Positions 40,233 through 49,792 of a stretch of 64,000 nt of DNA are shown in pieces. Source of the stretch: JALYYC01 sp039922495 (lineage in GTDB: Bacteria; Chloroflexota; Dormibacteria; CF-121); assembly GCA_039922495.1 (NCBI GenBank), contig JBDTEO010000029.1:1-64000 (forward strand), in the 5' to 3' direction. How positions within the stretch are numbered: the first letter of the stretch is position 1; the number at the start of each line of letters is the position of its first letter. The translations under genes and the position numbers were made by a program. The notes under the pieces were generated by a model. It saw only the letters and a list, made by a program, of their open reading frames with translations. It made no database searches and was not told the origin of the DNA.

Positions 40233-41272
40233 ATCCGGTCCTGGTTGGCGTCCTGGTCATCCTGATCTTCACCGGGATTGTCGTGGTCCACGAGTCTGGC
40301 CATTTCCTGACCGCCAAGTTGGCCGGGATCAAGGTCGAACAGTTCAGCGTCGGCTTCGGACCGATGTTGTTCGGTCATCAGCGTGGAGAGACGCTCTACG
40401 CCGTCCGCGCCATCCCCCTCGGGGGCTTCGTCAAGCTCGCCGGCATGGACGGCACCATGGACGCGGGGGCGCGGAGCTTCAACGCCCATCCGCTCTGGCA
40501 GCGGTTCGGCGTGATCATCGCGGGTCCCGCGTTCAACCTGGCGCTGACCGTGCTCATCTTTTTCGGTGTCTTCACCTTGATCGGAACCTCGGACGTGCAA
40601 ACGCCGGTTCATGTCAGCACGGTCGACGCCAACACACCGGCGAGCAGCGCCGGGCTCAGGTCCGGCGACATCATCGAGTCAGTGGATGGGCGGCCGATCA
40701 AGCAATTCGACGACCTGCCGACCGCGCTCAACGCGTCGAAAGGGGCGCCCGTTACCGTCACCATCGATCGGCAAGGCCAGGTCCTGACCCTGCCCGTATC
40801 GCCGCGGTACGACCCGGCGAGCGGGAACTACATTTTGGGGTTCCACCCGGCCTTTGTCAGTCACAAGCTCGGGCCCATCCAGGCCGCCCCCCTGTCCATC
40901 CAGCGCACGGGCGATTCCATCGTCGGGACGTTTACGGGCCTGTATCAGCTGGCTACGGACAAAAGCCTCGGCGGATTCTTTGGGCCACGCGGGCTCGAGG
41001 GGCCGGTTGGCATCGTCAAGACCACTGCCAAGGCGGCGCAGGGCGGTGGCATCAGCCTGATCGGGATCGTCGCCTTTCTGAGCTTGAGCCTTGGCCTCTT
41101 GAACATCCTTCCATTTCCAGCGCTTGACGGCGGTCGGGCGGCCTTCCTCGTCCTCGAATTGATCCGAGGGCGACCGGTCGACCCCCAGCGGGAGCAGGTC
41201 GTGCATTACGTCGGGTTAGCGCTTTTGTTTGGTTTGATCGCGCTTGTGACATATAACGATGTACTGAGATGA
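40229..41272 (+). CDS. rseP: Site-2 (RseP/RasP-type) intramembrane zinc protease
   Basis: Cleaves anti-sigma factors and signal-peptide remnants inside the membrane. A 347-residue M50 protease with HESGH (His21, Glu22, His25) in the first helix, a PDZ domain (about residues 115-200; VSTVDANTPASSAGLRSGDII) and the third metal ligand Asp in NILPFPALDGGRAAF. I chose the ATG giving the ATGA overlap with dxr; the longer frame adds 14 residues. A possible target is the sigma system at 54-56 kb, by inference only. Confidence 0.95.
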   Translation: MNPVLVGVLVILIFTGIVVVHESGHFLTAKLAGIKVEQFSVGFGPMLFGHQRGETLYAVRAIPLGGFVKLAGMDGTMDAGARSFNAHPLWQRFGVIIAGPAFNLALTVLIFFGVFTLIGTSDVQTPVHVSTVDANTPASSAGLRSGDIIESVDGRPIKQFDDLPTALNASKGAPVTVTIDRQGQVLTLPVSPRYDPASGNYILGFHPAFVSHKLGPIQAAPLSIQRTGDSIVGTFTGLYQLATDKSLGGFFGPRGLEGPVGIVKTTAKAAQGGGISLIGIVAFLSLSLGLLNILPFPALDGGRAAFLVLELIRGRPVDPQREQVVHYVGLALLFGLIALVTYNDVLR

Positions 41273-41276
41273 CGAG

Positions 41277-42389
41277 ATGAGGCCCCGCCGCAAGTCCATT
41301 CCCGTTCGAGTCGGTGACGTCGTGATCGGCGGTGCCGCCGAGATCGTAGTCCAGTCGATGTGTAAGTCCGACACGCGCGACGTCAAGGCCACGCTGAACG
41401 AGATCGGCCGGCTGAAGGACGCCAACTGCAAGATCGTCCGGGTCGCGGTGCCCACCAAGGAGGCGGCCGAGGCCATGATCGAGATCAAGAAGGGCTCGCC
41501 ACTGCCGATCATCGCCGACATCCACTACGATGCGCCGCTGGCCATCCTGGCGCTCGCCGCCGGGGTCGACGGGCTCCGGCTGAACCCCGGCAACATCAAG
41601 GACCCGGAGAAGGTCAAGGAGATCACCCGCCAGGCGAAGGCCCGCGAGATCTCGATCCGGATTGGCGTCAATGCCGGGTCGCTCCCCGGGCGGGCCAAGG
41701 AAGGCGCGGGCGTCCGTCCTCCCACCGAGGAGGTCGTCGAGGCGATGGTGAAGGCCGCGCTCGGTCACATCCACATCCTCGAGTCCCTCGATTTCAACCT
41801 GATCAAGGTCTCGATGAAGGCATCCGACCCGCCGACTATGATCGCGGCCAACCGGGCGATCGCCGACAAGATCGCGTACCCACTCCACCTGGGCGTGACC
41901 GAGTCGGGCCCACCGCGGACCGGGTCGGTCAAGAGCGCGGTCGGCATCGGGGTGCTCCTCGAAGAGGGCATTGGCGACACGATCCGGGTCTCCCTGGCGG
42001 GCGATTCGGTCGACGAAGTGGAGGTGGCGTACGGCATCATCAACGCCCTGGCGGAGAAGCAAACCGGCCCAAACCTGATCGCCTGCCCGATGTGTGGCCG
42101 CCTCGAGATCGATATGCTGCCGATGGTCGCCGAGGTCGAGAAGGCGCTCAAGAAGATCAAGCGTCCGATCAATGTGTCGGTCATGGGATGCGTGGTCAAT
42201 GGTCCTGGCGAGGGTCAGCATGCCGACATCGGGATCGCCGGTGGCAAGAACAAGGGCATCCTCTTCAAGCACGGGAAGATCGTCGGCACGTTCCCGGAGA
42301 AGGAACTCGTGCCCGCCCTGCTGCGCGAGCTCGACATCATCGCCGCCGAAGACGCGGCCGCTGCTGCCGCTGGAACGCCAGGCGCCTAA
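41277..42389 (+). CDS. ispG: 4-hydroxy-3-methylbut-2-enyl diphosphate synthase
   Basis: Penultimate MEP-pathway step, using a [4Fe-4S] cluster. A TIM-barrel domain (VQSMCKSDTRD, LPIIADIHYDAPLA, GLRLNPGNI) and a C-terminal domain with Cys ligands in LIACPMCGRLE and VMGCVVNGPGEGQHADIG. 370 residues, bacterial short form. It ends in an Ala-rich tail. Confidence 0.97.
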   Translation: MRPRRKSIPVRVGDVVIGGAAEIVVQSMCKSDTRDVKATLNEIGRLKDANCKIVRVAVPTKEAAEAMIEIKKGSPLPIIADIHYDAPLAILALAAGVDGLRLNPGNIKDPEKVKEITRQAKAREISIRIGVNAGSLPGRAKEGAGVRPPTEEVVEAMVKAALGHIHILESLDFNLIKVSMKASDPPTMIAANRAIADKIAYPLHLGVTESGPPRTGSVKSAVGIGVLLEEGIGDTIRVSLAGDSVDEVEVAYGIINALAEKQTGPNLIACPMCGRLEIDMLPMVAEVEKALKKIKRPINVSVMGCVVNGPGEGQHADIGIAGGKNKGILFKHGKIVGTFPEKELVPALLRELDIIAAEDAAAAAAGTPGA

Positions 42390-42416
42390 ACGACGCTCCC
42401 GTCGGCTCGCTGAATC

Positions 42417-42422
42417 TATACT
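42417..42422 (+). promoter_or_regulatory. -10 box TATACT for proS
   Basis: TATACT ends nine bases before the proS ATG with no Shine-Dalgarno between them. Confidence 0.6.
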
Positions 42423-42431
42423 CAGCGGCTA

Positions 42432-43889
42432 ATGGCCGAACAGGAAAAGCCGGGATTCGTCGACAAGATCCGCAAGCAGTCCGAGGATTTCCCGGGCTGG
42501 TACAACGACGTCGTCCGGAAGGCGCAGCTCGCCGATTACTCCCCGGTGAAGGGATGCATGGTCATCCGGCCCTATGGCTATGCGCTCTGGGAGAACATCC
42601 GCGACGCGCTCGACGACATGATCAAGAAGACCGGCCACGAGAACTGGTACTTTCCGGCGCTGATTCCGCTGAGCTTTCTGCAGAAGGAGGCGGACCACGT
42701 CGAAGGGTTTAAGCACGAGTTCCAGACGGTGACGCATGGGGGAGGGAAGGAGCTCGACGAACCGCTCGTGTTGCGTCCGACGTCGGAGACCATGCTGGCC
42801 AGCGTGCTCAAGAACTACATTCACTCATACCGCGATCTGCCGCAGCTGACGAACCAGTGGAACAACGTCTTCCGCTGGGAGCTGCGTACGCGCCTCTTTC
42901 TGCGGACCAGGGAGTTTCTCTGGCAGGAAGGCCACACCTTTCACGAAACGGCGGCCGAGGCCAAAGAGGAGGTCGACCGGATGCTCGACTGCTACCGTCA
43001 GATCGCCGAGGACTGGTGTGCCATCCCGGTCCTGACGGGCCGCAAATCGGAGACCGAGAAGTTCGCAGGAGCCCAGTATTCGAAGTCCATCGAGGCGATG
43101 ATGAAGGACGGCAAGGCGCTCCAGTCCGCCACGTCCCACTACTTCGGTGAGAACTTCAGCCGGGCGTATGACCTGACGTTCACCGGTCGCGCGAACACCC
43201 TGGAGTACCCGCACTCCACCAGCTGGGGCCTGTCCACTCGGATCGTCGGTGCGGTGGTGATGGCGCACGGCGATGAATCCGGCCTCGTGCTGCCGCCACG
43301 CATCGCGCCGATCCAGGTGGTGGTCATCCCGATTTTCCGGAGCGATGCGGAGCGCACGCAGATCGAGGCCGCGCTGGCCCCGGTCCTCAAGGCCCTGGCC
43401 GACGACGACCTCCGGGTCAAGGTCGACTGGCGGAACGAGCGGCCCGGATTCAAGTTCAATGAGTGGGAACTCAAGGGCGTACCGATCCGGCTCGAGGTTG
43501 GGCCGCGCGACCTGGCAAAGGGCGAAGTCACGCTTGTCAAGCGGCTCGACAGGACCAAGCAGGCCGTACCGTTGGGAGACCTGCCGCTTGCCCTGCCGGC
43601 AATGTTGGACACCATTCAGATGTCCATCCTGGCCCGAGGACGGGAATTTCAGGCGAGTCATACGGTTCACGTTGATTCCCTGCCGGCGTTGGTGAAGTTC
43701 TTTACCGAGTCCACCGGCTTCGTGATCGCCCCCTGGTGTGAGAGCCCGGAGGATGAGGCAAGGGTGCAAAAGGAGGCCCAGGGGGTCACCACTCGGGTTC
43801 TCGTCCCGGGGTCCGGCCCGCCCACGTCAGGGTGTGCCATTTGCGGCAAGCCCGCGACGACCGAGGTGGTCTGGGCGAGGGCGTATTGA
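42432..43889 (+). CDS. proS: Prolyl-tRNA synthetase, archaeal/eukaryotic type
   Basis: A 485-residue ProRS of the short form: no YbaK-like editing insert, but a C-terminal extension. Class II motifs: IRPYGYALWENIRDALDD (motif 1), WRWELR-type motif 2 in NNVFRWELRTRLFLRTREFLWQEGHTF, and motif 3 in GLSTRIVGAVVMAHGDESGL. The C-terminal end has CAICGKPATTEVVWARAY, a zinc-binding remnant. Many Terrabacteria have this type. It follows rseP-ispG, as in the Bacillus order rasP-proS. Confidence 0.97.
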   Translation: MAEQEKPGFVDKIRKQSEDFPGWYNDVVRKAQLADYSPVKGCMVIRPYGYALWENIRDALDDMIKKTGHENWYFPALIPLSFLQKEADHVEGFKHEFQTVTHGGGKELDEPLVLRPTSETMLASVLKNYIHSYRDLPQLTNQWNNVFRWELRTRLFLRTREFLWQEGHTFHETAAEAKEEVDRMLDCYRQIAEDWCAIPVLTGRKSETEKFAGAQYSKSIEAMMKDGKALQSATSHYFGENFSRAYDLTFTGRANTLEYPHSTSWGLSTRIVGAVVMAHGDESGLVLPPRIAPIQVVVIPIFRSDAERTQIEAALAPVLKALADDDLRVKVDWRNERPGFKFNEWELKGVPIRLEVGPRDLAKGEVTLVKRLDRTKQAVPLGDLPLALPAMLDTIQMSILARGREFQASHTVHVDSLPALVKFFTESTGFVIAPWCESPEDEARVQKEAQGVTTRVLVPGSGPPTSGCAICGKPATTEVVWARAY

Positions 43890-43921
43890 ACACCCGCTGA
43901 TTAACTGTTCCGAGCTTCGGG

Positions 43922-43927
43922 GATAAT
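43922..43927 (+). promoter_or_regulatory. Candidate -10 box (GATAAT) for relA
   Basis: GATAAT lies about 26 bases before the relA ATG, leaving room for the GAGGGAG ribosome binding site. Confidence 0.45.
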
Positions 43928-43953
43928 TTCCTCATCGAACGAGGGAGTTGGTC

Positions 43954-46101
43954 ATGCAGTTCGCCGATCTCCTAGGCAAACTCAGTTACCTGCCGCCGCA
44001 GGATGTCGAGGTGCTCTCGCGCGCCTACGAGGCCGCCGCCAGCGCCCACTACGATCAAAACCGGCTGTCCGGGGAGAAATTCATCGAGCACCCCCTGAGC
44101 GTGGCGGGCATCCTGGCCGACCTGCAGCTGGATCGCGACACGCTGGCCGCGGCCATCCTGCATGACACCGTCGAGGACACTCACCTGACGATCGCCGACC
44201 TGGAGCAGAGCTTCGGACCGACCGTCGGCAAGCTCGTCGCCGGCGTCACGAAACTCGAAAAGATTTCCTTCCACAGCCAGGAGCAGGCGCAGGCGGAAAA
44301 CGTCCGCAAGATGTTGGTCGCGATGGCCGAGGACGTCCGCGTCGTCCTCATGAAACTCGCCGACCGTCTTCACAACATGCGCACCGTCAACTTCTTGCCG
44401 GAACCCCGCCGCCGAGCCATGGCCCAGGAAACGCTCGATATTTACGCCCCACTGGCGCATCGCCTGGGCATGTGGAACATCAAATGGGAGCTCGAAGACC
44501 TGTCCTTTGCCCAGCTGCATCCTGAGGAATACCAGGAGATCGTCAAGCGGATCGCGCGCAAGCGAAAGGAGCGCGAGACGTACGTCGAGGACATCAAGGA
44601 GATCCTTGATCGGGAGCTGAGCGCGGTTGGCATCAAGGCCGATACCACCGGCCGTCCCAAGCACGTCTACAGCATCGCCAACAAGCTGGCCCTGGGGAAG
44701 GAGTTCGACGAGATCTACGACCTGTCGGCGATCCGCGTCCTGACCGACTCGATCAAGGACTGTTACGGGGCGCTCGGCGTCATCCATTCGCTCTGGAAAC
44801 CGATCCCGGGGCGGTTCAAAGACTACATCGCGATGCCCAAGTCCAATGGGTATCAATCCCTCCACACCACCGTGGTCAGTCATAGCGGCGAACCGATGGA
44901 GATCCAGATCCGCACGGTCGAAATGCATCGCACCGCCGAGTGGGGCGTGGCGGCGCACTGGACCTACAAGGAAGGGGGCAAGGAAGACCGCAAGATGGAC
45001 CAGCGGTTTGCCTGGCTGCGCCAGCTAATGGACTGGCAGAAGGAAGTGCTTGACGCGGAGAAGTTTGTCGATGCGGTCAAGGTGGATGTCTTCCGCGACG
45101 AGGTCTTCGTCTTCACCCCGAAGGGCGACGTCATCGCGCTGCCAAGCGGCGCCACCGCGGTGGACTTCGCATATCGCATCCATACCGAGGTGGGCCATCG
45201 CTGCATCGGCGCCAAGGCCAACAGCCGGATGGTGCCCCTCGACTACCAGCTGCAGAATGGCGACATCGTCGAGGTCCTCACCTCCAAGGGTCCGCACGGC
45301 CCGAGCCGCGATTGGCTGGCCTTTGTCAAGACCGCGGGTGCTTCCCAGAAGATCCGCGCCTGGTTCAAGAAAGAGCGCCGCGAGGAAAACGTCATAAAGG
45401 GCAAGGAACTGCTCGACAAGGAGTTCCGCCGCATCCAGCAGCGCGCCCTTGCGTCGATCGGCGACGAGCGGATCCTGGAACTTGCCAAGGAATTTCGGTT
45501 TACCAACCTCGATGATTTCTACGCCGCCATCGGATATGGTGACGTGAGCCAGCACTCCGTCCTGTTGAAGTACCTGGCCGCCAGCCAGCCCGAGAGTGGG
45601 AACGGCGAGTTTCCCCTCATCCCGCTGGTGCCCCAGTTCAAGCCGACCGGCGAGATTCGCGTCAAAGGCGAACGCGGGGTGCTGACCCAGATCGCGCAGT
45701 GCTGCAAGCCCGTGCCGGGTGATCCGATCAGCGGCTACATCACCCGGGGCAAGGGCATCAGCGTCCACCGCACTAGCTGCAAGAACGTGATGAACGTGAT
45801 CGCCAACGAGCGCCTGGTCGAGGTCGACTGGGACACCGGCGGCCGCCAGCAGTATCCGGTCGCCATCAAGATCGAGGCCTGGGACCGAACCGGGTTGCTC
45901 CGGGATATCGCGACCGTCATCGCCGAGAGCAAGATCAATCTCACCGGTGCCGAGGTGCAGGTCTACGACGACAAGACCGCGATCATCTCGACGACGGTCG
46001 AGATCAGCAGCCTGACGCAGCTCAGCCGGCTGATGGAACGCCTGGAGACGATCAAGGATGTGCACACGGTCGCCAGAGAAGGGAATCTCGCCGCCACGTA
46101 A
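43954..46101 (+). CDS. relA: Bifunctional (p)ppGpp synthetase/hydrolase, Rel/RelA type
   Basis: Makes and degrades the stringent-response alarmone. A 715-residue Rel. The HD hydrolase domain has FIEHPLSVAGIL and ILHDTVEDT with intact His-Asp; the synthetase domain has AMPKSNGYQSLHTTV; the TGS domain begins EVFVFTPKGDVIALPSG; the C-terminal ACT domain follows (about residues 640-715). I chose the ATG six bases after GAGGGAG; a TTG six bases earlier has no spacing. It lies upstream of hisS-aspS, as in Bacillus. Confidence 0.97.
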   Translation: MQFADLLGKLSYLPPQDVEVLSRAYEAAASAHYDQNRLSGEKFIEHPLSVAGILADLQLDRDTLAAAILHDTVEDTHLTIADLEQSFGPTVGKLVAGVTKLEKISFHSQEQAQAENVRKMLVAMAEDVRVVLMKLADRLHNMRTVNFLPEPRRRAMAQETLDIYAPLAHRLGMWNIKWELEDLSFAQLHPEEYQEIVKRIARKRKERETYVEDIKEILDRELSAVGIKADTTGRPKHVYSIANKLALGKEFDEIYDLSAIRVLTDSIKDCYGALGVIHSLWKPIPGRFKDYIAMPKSNGYQSLHTTVVSHSGEPMEIQIRTVEMHRTAEWGVAAHWTYKEGGKEDRKMDQRFAWLRQLMDWQKEVLDAEKFVDAVKVDVFRDEVFVFTPKGDVIALPSGATAVDFAYRIHTEVGHRCIGAKANSRMVPLDYQLQNGDIVEVLTSKGPHGPSRDWLAFVKTAGASQKIRAWFKKERREENVIKGKELLDKEFRRIQQRALASIGDERILELAKEFRFTNLDDFYAAIGYGDVSQHSVLLKYLAASQPESGNGEFPLIPLVPQFKPTGEIRVKGERGVLTQIAQCCKPVPGDPISGYITRGKGISVHRTSCKNVMNVIANERLVEVDWDTGGRQQYPVAIKIEAWDRTGLLRDIATVIAESKINLTGAEVQVYDDKTAIISTTVEISSLTQLSRLMERLETIKDVHTVAREGNLAAT

Positions 46102-46123
46102 TCCGTGACCGGATAGTTTCCGG
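46100..46123 (+). other. Split motif AATCCGTGAC-(6)-GTTTCCGG, copy 1
   Basis: Between relA and the Pro/Thr/Ser-rich protein gene: AATCCGTGAC, six bases (CGGATA), then GTTTCCGG. Copy 2 without the six bases is at 59777-59794, also before an envelope-protein gene. Part of it (CCGGA-TAGTT-TCCGG) can form a short hairpin. Confidence 0.45.
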
Positions 46124-46183
46124 ATTGTTGCGCCATTCCGACCGGCCGGGAAGCCAGAAACGGGTGCTGTAACTTGGCGACCC

Positions 46184-46189
46184 TAGCAT
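46184..46189 (+). promoter_or_regulatory. Candidate -10 box (TAGCAT)
   Basis: TAGCAT ends nine bases before the ATG of the Pro/Thr/Ser-rich protein. GGGAGG lies only two bases before the ATG, too close to be a normal ribosome binding site. Confidence 0.4.
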
Positions 46190-46198
46190 CGGGAGGCG

Positions 46199-47101
46199 AT
46201 GGCATCCCGTCGGAATGGACGACGCACCCTGGCAGGCTTCTTTAGCCTGGCCTTTGGCATCGTCATGCTCTTCGGATTGGTTGCGATGGCAGCCTTGCGG
46301 CCGACCGACGGCCTGGCCTGGGTCCAGGTTTCTGATCTCAGCCCGGATCTCGGGCTCGATGCCGGGTTGCGCACCAAGCCGCTGAAGCAGAGCGTCGTTG
46401 CCGAGACGCTCAAGGATGGCGCCCTGACCGGCTCGCAGACGCTGCTCGTCTCGCCGGTCCTCACCGTGGCGAAACCACCGGCCACCTCGACCGGCCCAAC
46501 GCCGCCACCGGCCAGCCGGCCAGTTGCGACCCCACGCCCGACGCCGACGGCGGTACCGTCGCCGGCCGCCACGCCCAGCGCGGTGCCAACCCCTGCTCCG
46601 ACCCCCACTCCGGCGCCGTCGGCGACACCGACCCCGACTCCGGCGCCGTCGCCGACCCCGACCCCGGCACCAACCCCGTCGCCGACCCCGAGGCCGACCC
46701 CGAGCCCGTCCCCGACGCCGACCCCGAGGCCGACCCCGAGCCCGACGCCAACCGTCCGTCTCGCTATCACGTCGGCGAGCGAATTGGTCAGAAAGTCGGC
46801 GAAGAACGGCAGTGGGAACAACAACCAGGTCCGTTGCAACCAAATCAGCATCACCACGACCGGGACCTTCACCACGAACGGCGCCGGGGGATGGGTCTTC
46901 TACGAGTGGGTCCATTACGATGCCAGCGGGTCGCGGACCGGGGTAACCCCGGAGCTGCCGATCAGGGTTGCCGCCGGCGACACGAGCGCACATGCCGTCG
47001 TCGCGGACTCCTTCACGCCGCAGCACAGTGGAAGTGATCAGCTCGTGTTCCTCAATCCCGCCTACACGGTCCCGGCACAGAACTGGAGCTGCGTTGGTTA
47101 A
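46199..47101 (+). CDS. Anchored Pro/Thr/Ser-rich surface protein
   Basis: A 300-residue membrane-anchored surface protein. A basic start and one membrane helix (about residues 12-33) are followed by a short region, then an approximately 85-residue linker of P-T-P, P-S-P and P-A-P repeats (100-185) resembling a cell-wall-spanning stalk, and a roughly 110-residue C-terminal beta-rich domain with two Cys. The terminal domain has FTTNGAGGWVFYEWV and SFTPQHSGSDQL, an Ig-like appearance. Function unknown. Downstream it runs into a diguanylate cyclase gene. Confidence 0.8.
   Translation: MASRRNGRRTLAGFFSLAFGIVMLFGLVAMAALRPTDGLAWVQVSDLSPDLGLDAGLRTKPLKQSVVAETLKDGALTGSQTLLVSPVLTVAKPPATSTGPTPPPASRPVATPRPTPTAVPSPAATPSAVPTPAPTPTPAPSATPTPTPAPSPTPTPAPTPSPTPRPTPSPSPTPTPRPTPSPTPTVRLAITSASELVRKSAKNGSGNNNQVRCNQISITTTGTFTTNGAGGWVFYEWVHYDASGSRTGVTPELPIRVAAGDTSAHAVVADSFTPQHSGSDQLVFLNPAYTVPAQNWSCVG
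46496..46753 (+). repeat. Low-complexity Pro/Thr/Ser-coding repeat
   Basis: Degenerate CCGACCCCG-type units coding PTP/PSP/PAP. Slippage-prone, so the stalk length may vary between strains. Confidence 0.8.
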
Positions 47102-47132
47102 TGTTCGGGCCCTCTCGGCCCGGGTCCCCACG

Positions 47133-49778
47133 ATGCGGATCCGGACCCAGATCATCCTGCCCTTCCTGCTGCTGATGCTGATCCTCGGGGTGGTCGGCAC
47201 CTACCTGACCACCAGCCTGGTGGCGACCTCGCTCGAAGAGCGCATTGCGGAGCAGTTGGTGCAGGCGCAGAACAGCGCCCTCGACTCCGCCGTCAAGCTG
47301 CAAGGGCGGCAGGTCGCGGGGCTCCGACTGATTGCCAACACCGAGGGAGTCGACCAGGCCGTCAAGACCGGCGACCTCAAGACGCTGCGCCAACTCCTGG
47401 TCCCGCTCGAGGTCAACAACCATCTGGGAACGGTGGAGATTTTTGACGTCCGGGGACGGGTGATCTTGCAGATCGATCAACCAGACCCGAGCAACCCCAG
47501 CGGCCTGGTGTTCAGCAGCGGCGCGGATCTTTCCCAGGACCCGGTTGTCAAACCGATCCTGGTCGGGTCGTACGACGCCCTGGGAGACAAGTACATCGGC
47601 TACGAAGGAACTCCGACGAGCAGCCTGGGCGCGGCCGGCCCGATCGTGATCGGCGACCAGGTGGTCGGTGGCGTCCTGTTGCAAACGCCGTTGAGCGCGG
47701 TGCTCGCCGACATGCGGACCAAATCCCAATCCCAGGTCTTGCTGCTCGACAGCGGCGGCCGATTGCTCGGCAGCACCCTTAGCGGCGTCAAGGCCGGGCT
47801 CCTGGATGAGCACGGCCGTGCATACCTCGATGTCGCTGGGCCGGGCCGCGCGTCCCGCCAGCCTGTCACCATCCAGGGCCAGGAATACGAGGTCCAGTAC
47901 AGCCTCTTCTACCTGCGGCAAAAACCGACGGGGTACCTCGGGGTCGTCATCTCGCGTGAGTCGGTCATCCAGGCTGGTCTCCATTCCGCCCTCCAGATGA
48001 CCGCCCTCTTCACCGGTGTGGTCCTCCTCCTGTTGCTGATCGGCTACGTGCTCGCGCTCCGGCTGACTCGGCCGATCGAGGAGCTCGTCGCCAGCACCCA
48101 GGCGGTCGCGCGTGGTGACTTGAGCCGCCGGCTGACCGTGCGCCGGCGCGACGAACTCGGCGTGCTCGGCGGTGCCTTCAACTCGATGACGAGCGACCTG
48201 CAGGAACGGACGCGCGAGCTCAACGAGCAGATGGGCCGGCTTGCCGCCCTTTACCAGTCCAGCCAGGGGCTCGGCAGCGAAGCGGAGCCTGGCGCCATGG
48301 CAGAGGCGATCCTCGGGATCAGTCTCAAGGCGCTCAACCTCGACAAGGCCGTGCTGCTCGCCCGCAACCAGGAGACGAACGGACTCGATGTCCGCGCCGT
48401 GCTGGGCCTGCAGGGCGGCTACGCCGGGCAGCTGCTAGGGCTCAGCGGGGCCGCGCTGGCCGACGGCTTCGAGGATCTGCCGGCGGGGATCGAAACCGTG
48501 ATCGGCCTTGCCGGCGATCCGCGCCGCTGTCTGCGCCTTTTCGGCGAGTTGGCCGGCGTCCAGCGTGCCTTCGTGGTCCCGCTGACGCGAAGCCAGCGGA
48601 ACGCCGGATACCTCGTCCTCGGGGTCGGGAGTGACTATGCGCTGCCCCAGCAGGACGTCGAGCTGTTGCAGACGATCGCCACCGAGATGGCGATGATGCT
48701 CGAGAACGCCGATCTGCGAAAGAAGACCGCCTTGCAGGCGCACCGGCTCGATCAGGCGATCACGGCGCTCGAGAAGATCTCGCAGGCCCTCACCGCGGTC
48801 ACGGTGGGAACCGACAACCTGCTCCGCGCCGTGGCCCACGCCACCGCGGAGATCCTGGACGTCCCGTATGCCTCGATTCACCTGCGGAAGTCCTCCTGGC
48901 GTGAGGAGTTCACCGATGTCATCGTCCGCTGCACGACGCGGCGGGAGCTGGCGGCGGTCAGGGCCAGTGGCAACCTCGTCACCGCCCGCCTGGAGCGGCC
49001 GGAGCAGGTCCTCGAGCTCGACCTGGCTGCCGATCACGGCGTCCAGCTGGCCGCGGCCCGGCGCATCGGGCTGGAACGGGTGATCGGGGTCCCGATGTGC
49101 CTCGCCGGCGAGATCGTAGGGGTCCTCGCGATCCACATGCGGACCCCGCGCCGCCTCGAACGCAGCGAGGTTCGCGTCCTGCAAACCCTCGCCAACCAGG
49201 CCGTGATCGCGATCGAGAACGCGGCAGCGTACGAGGAAACCAAGCACCTCGCCACCACCGATGCGGTGACCGGTGTCGCCAATCACCGAGAGCTCGAGGC
49301 GTATGTGGAGCGGGAATTGACGCGGGCGCGCAAGGCCAAGGAGCCGATGGCGCTGATCATCTGCGACCTCGACCACTTCAAAGAGATCAACGACACCGTC
49401 GGCCACCCGGCGGGCGATGCCGTGCTGCGCCACCTCACCAAGCAGATCCTCATCCCGGCGGTCCGGCCAAAAGATTTGGTCGCCCGCTATGGTGGCGATG
49501 AGTTCGTGCTCGTCCTGCGAGGCGCGGACGGCCGCGCCGCGATCGCCGTGGCCGAGCGCATCAGGAAGGCCGTCAGCACCCAGGCGGTCATCCACGATGG
49601 GAAAGCGGTCGGGAACCTCTCCTTGAGCCTCGGCATCGCGGTCTTCCCGCGCGACGGCGAGACACGGGAGGCGCTGGTCCAGGCGGCAGACCAGGCGCTC
49701 TACGTCGCCAAGCGAACCGGGCGCAACCGGGTCGTTCGCAGCGAGATCGCGAGCGGCGACGCCCAGCTAGCGGCGTAG
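47133..49778 (+). CDS. Membrane sensor diguanylate cyclase (HAMP, 2xGAF, GGDEF)
   Basis: An approximately 881-residue c-di-GMP synthase. Membrane helices at about residues 8-27 and 287-308 flank a 260-residue extracellular Cache-like sensor. Then HAMP (309-360), GAF 1 (370-525), GAF 2 (550-700) and GGDEF at 787-791 with Asp in LIICDLDHFKEIND. RPKD at 778-781 is an intact inhibitory I-site, so the enzyme is likely feedback-inhibited. The start at MRIRTQI is preferred; a TTG 39 bases upstream overlaps the previous stop. The sensor ligand is unknown. Confidence 0.9.
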   Translation: MRIRTQIILPFLLLMLILGVVGTYLTTSLVATSLEERIAEQLVQAQNSALDSAVKLQGRQVAGLRLIANTEGVDQAVKTGDLKTLRQLLVPLEVNNHLGTVEIFDVRGRVILQIDQPDPSNPSGLVFSSGADLSQDPVVKPILVGSYDALGDKYIGYEGTPTSSLGAAGPIVIGDQVVGGVLLQTPLSAVLADMRTKSQSQVLLLDSGGRLLGSTLSGVKAGLLDEHGRAYLDVAGPGRASRQPVTIQGQEYEVQYSLFYLRQKPTGYLGVVISRESVIQAGLHSALQMTALFTGVVLLLLLIGYVLALRLTRPIEELVASTQAVARGDLSRRLTVRRRDELGVLGGAFNSMTSDLQERTRELNEQMGRLAALYQSSQGLGSEAEPGAMAEAILGISLKALNLDKAVLLARNQETNGLDVRAVLGLQGGYAGQLLGLSGAALADGFEDLPAGIETVIGLAGDPRRCLRLFGELAGVQRAFVVPLTRSQRNAGYLVLGVGSDYALPQQDVELLQTIATEMAMMLENADLRKKTALQAHRLDQAITALEKISQALTAVTVGTDNLLRAVAHATAEILDVPYASIHLRKSSWREEFTDVIVRCTTRRELAAVRASGNLVTARLERPEQVLELDLAADHGVQLAAARRIGLERVIGVPMCLAGEIVGVLAIHMRTPRRLERSEVRVLQTLANQAVIAIENAAAYEETKHLATTDAVTGVANHRELEAYVERELTRARKAKEPMALIICDLDHFKEINDTVGHPAGDAVLRHLTKQILIPAVRPKDLVARYGGDEFVLVLRGADGRAAIAVAERIRKAVSTQAVIHDGKAVGNLSLSLGIAVFPRDGETREALVQAADQALYVAKRTGRNRVVRSEIASGDAQLAA

Positions 49779-49792
49779 CCGGTAGCGTTCGC

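Noticed and set aside
46496..46753. Periodic repeat considered as a CRISPR-like array
   Set aside because: Units are short, degenerate and in frame with a Pro/Thr linker; there are no unique spacers or cas genes.
46183..46875. Gly/Val repeat protein on the minus strand
   Set aside because: It is the complement of the Pro/Thr-coding repeat, which alone accounts for the pattern.
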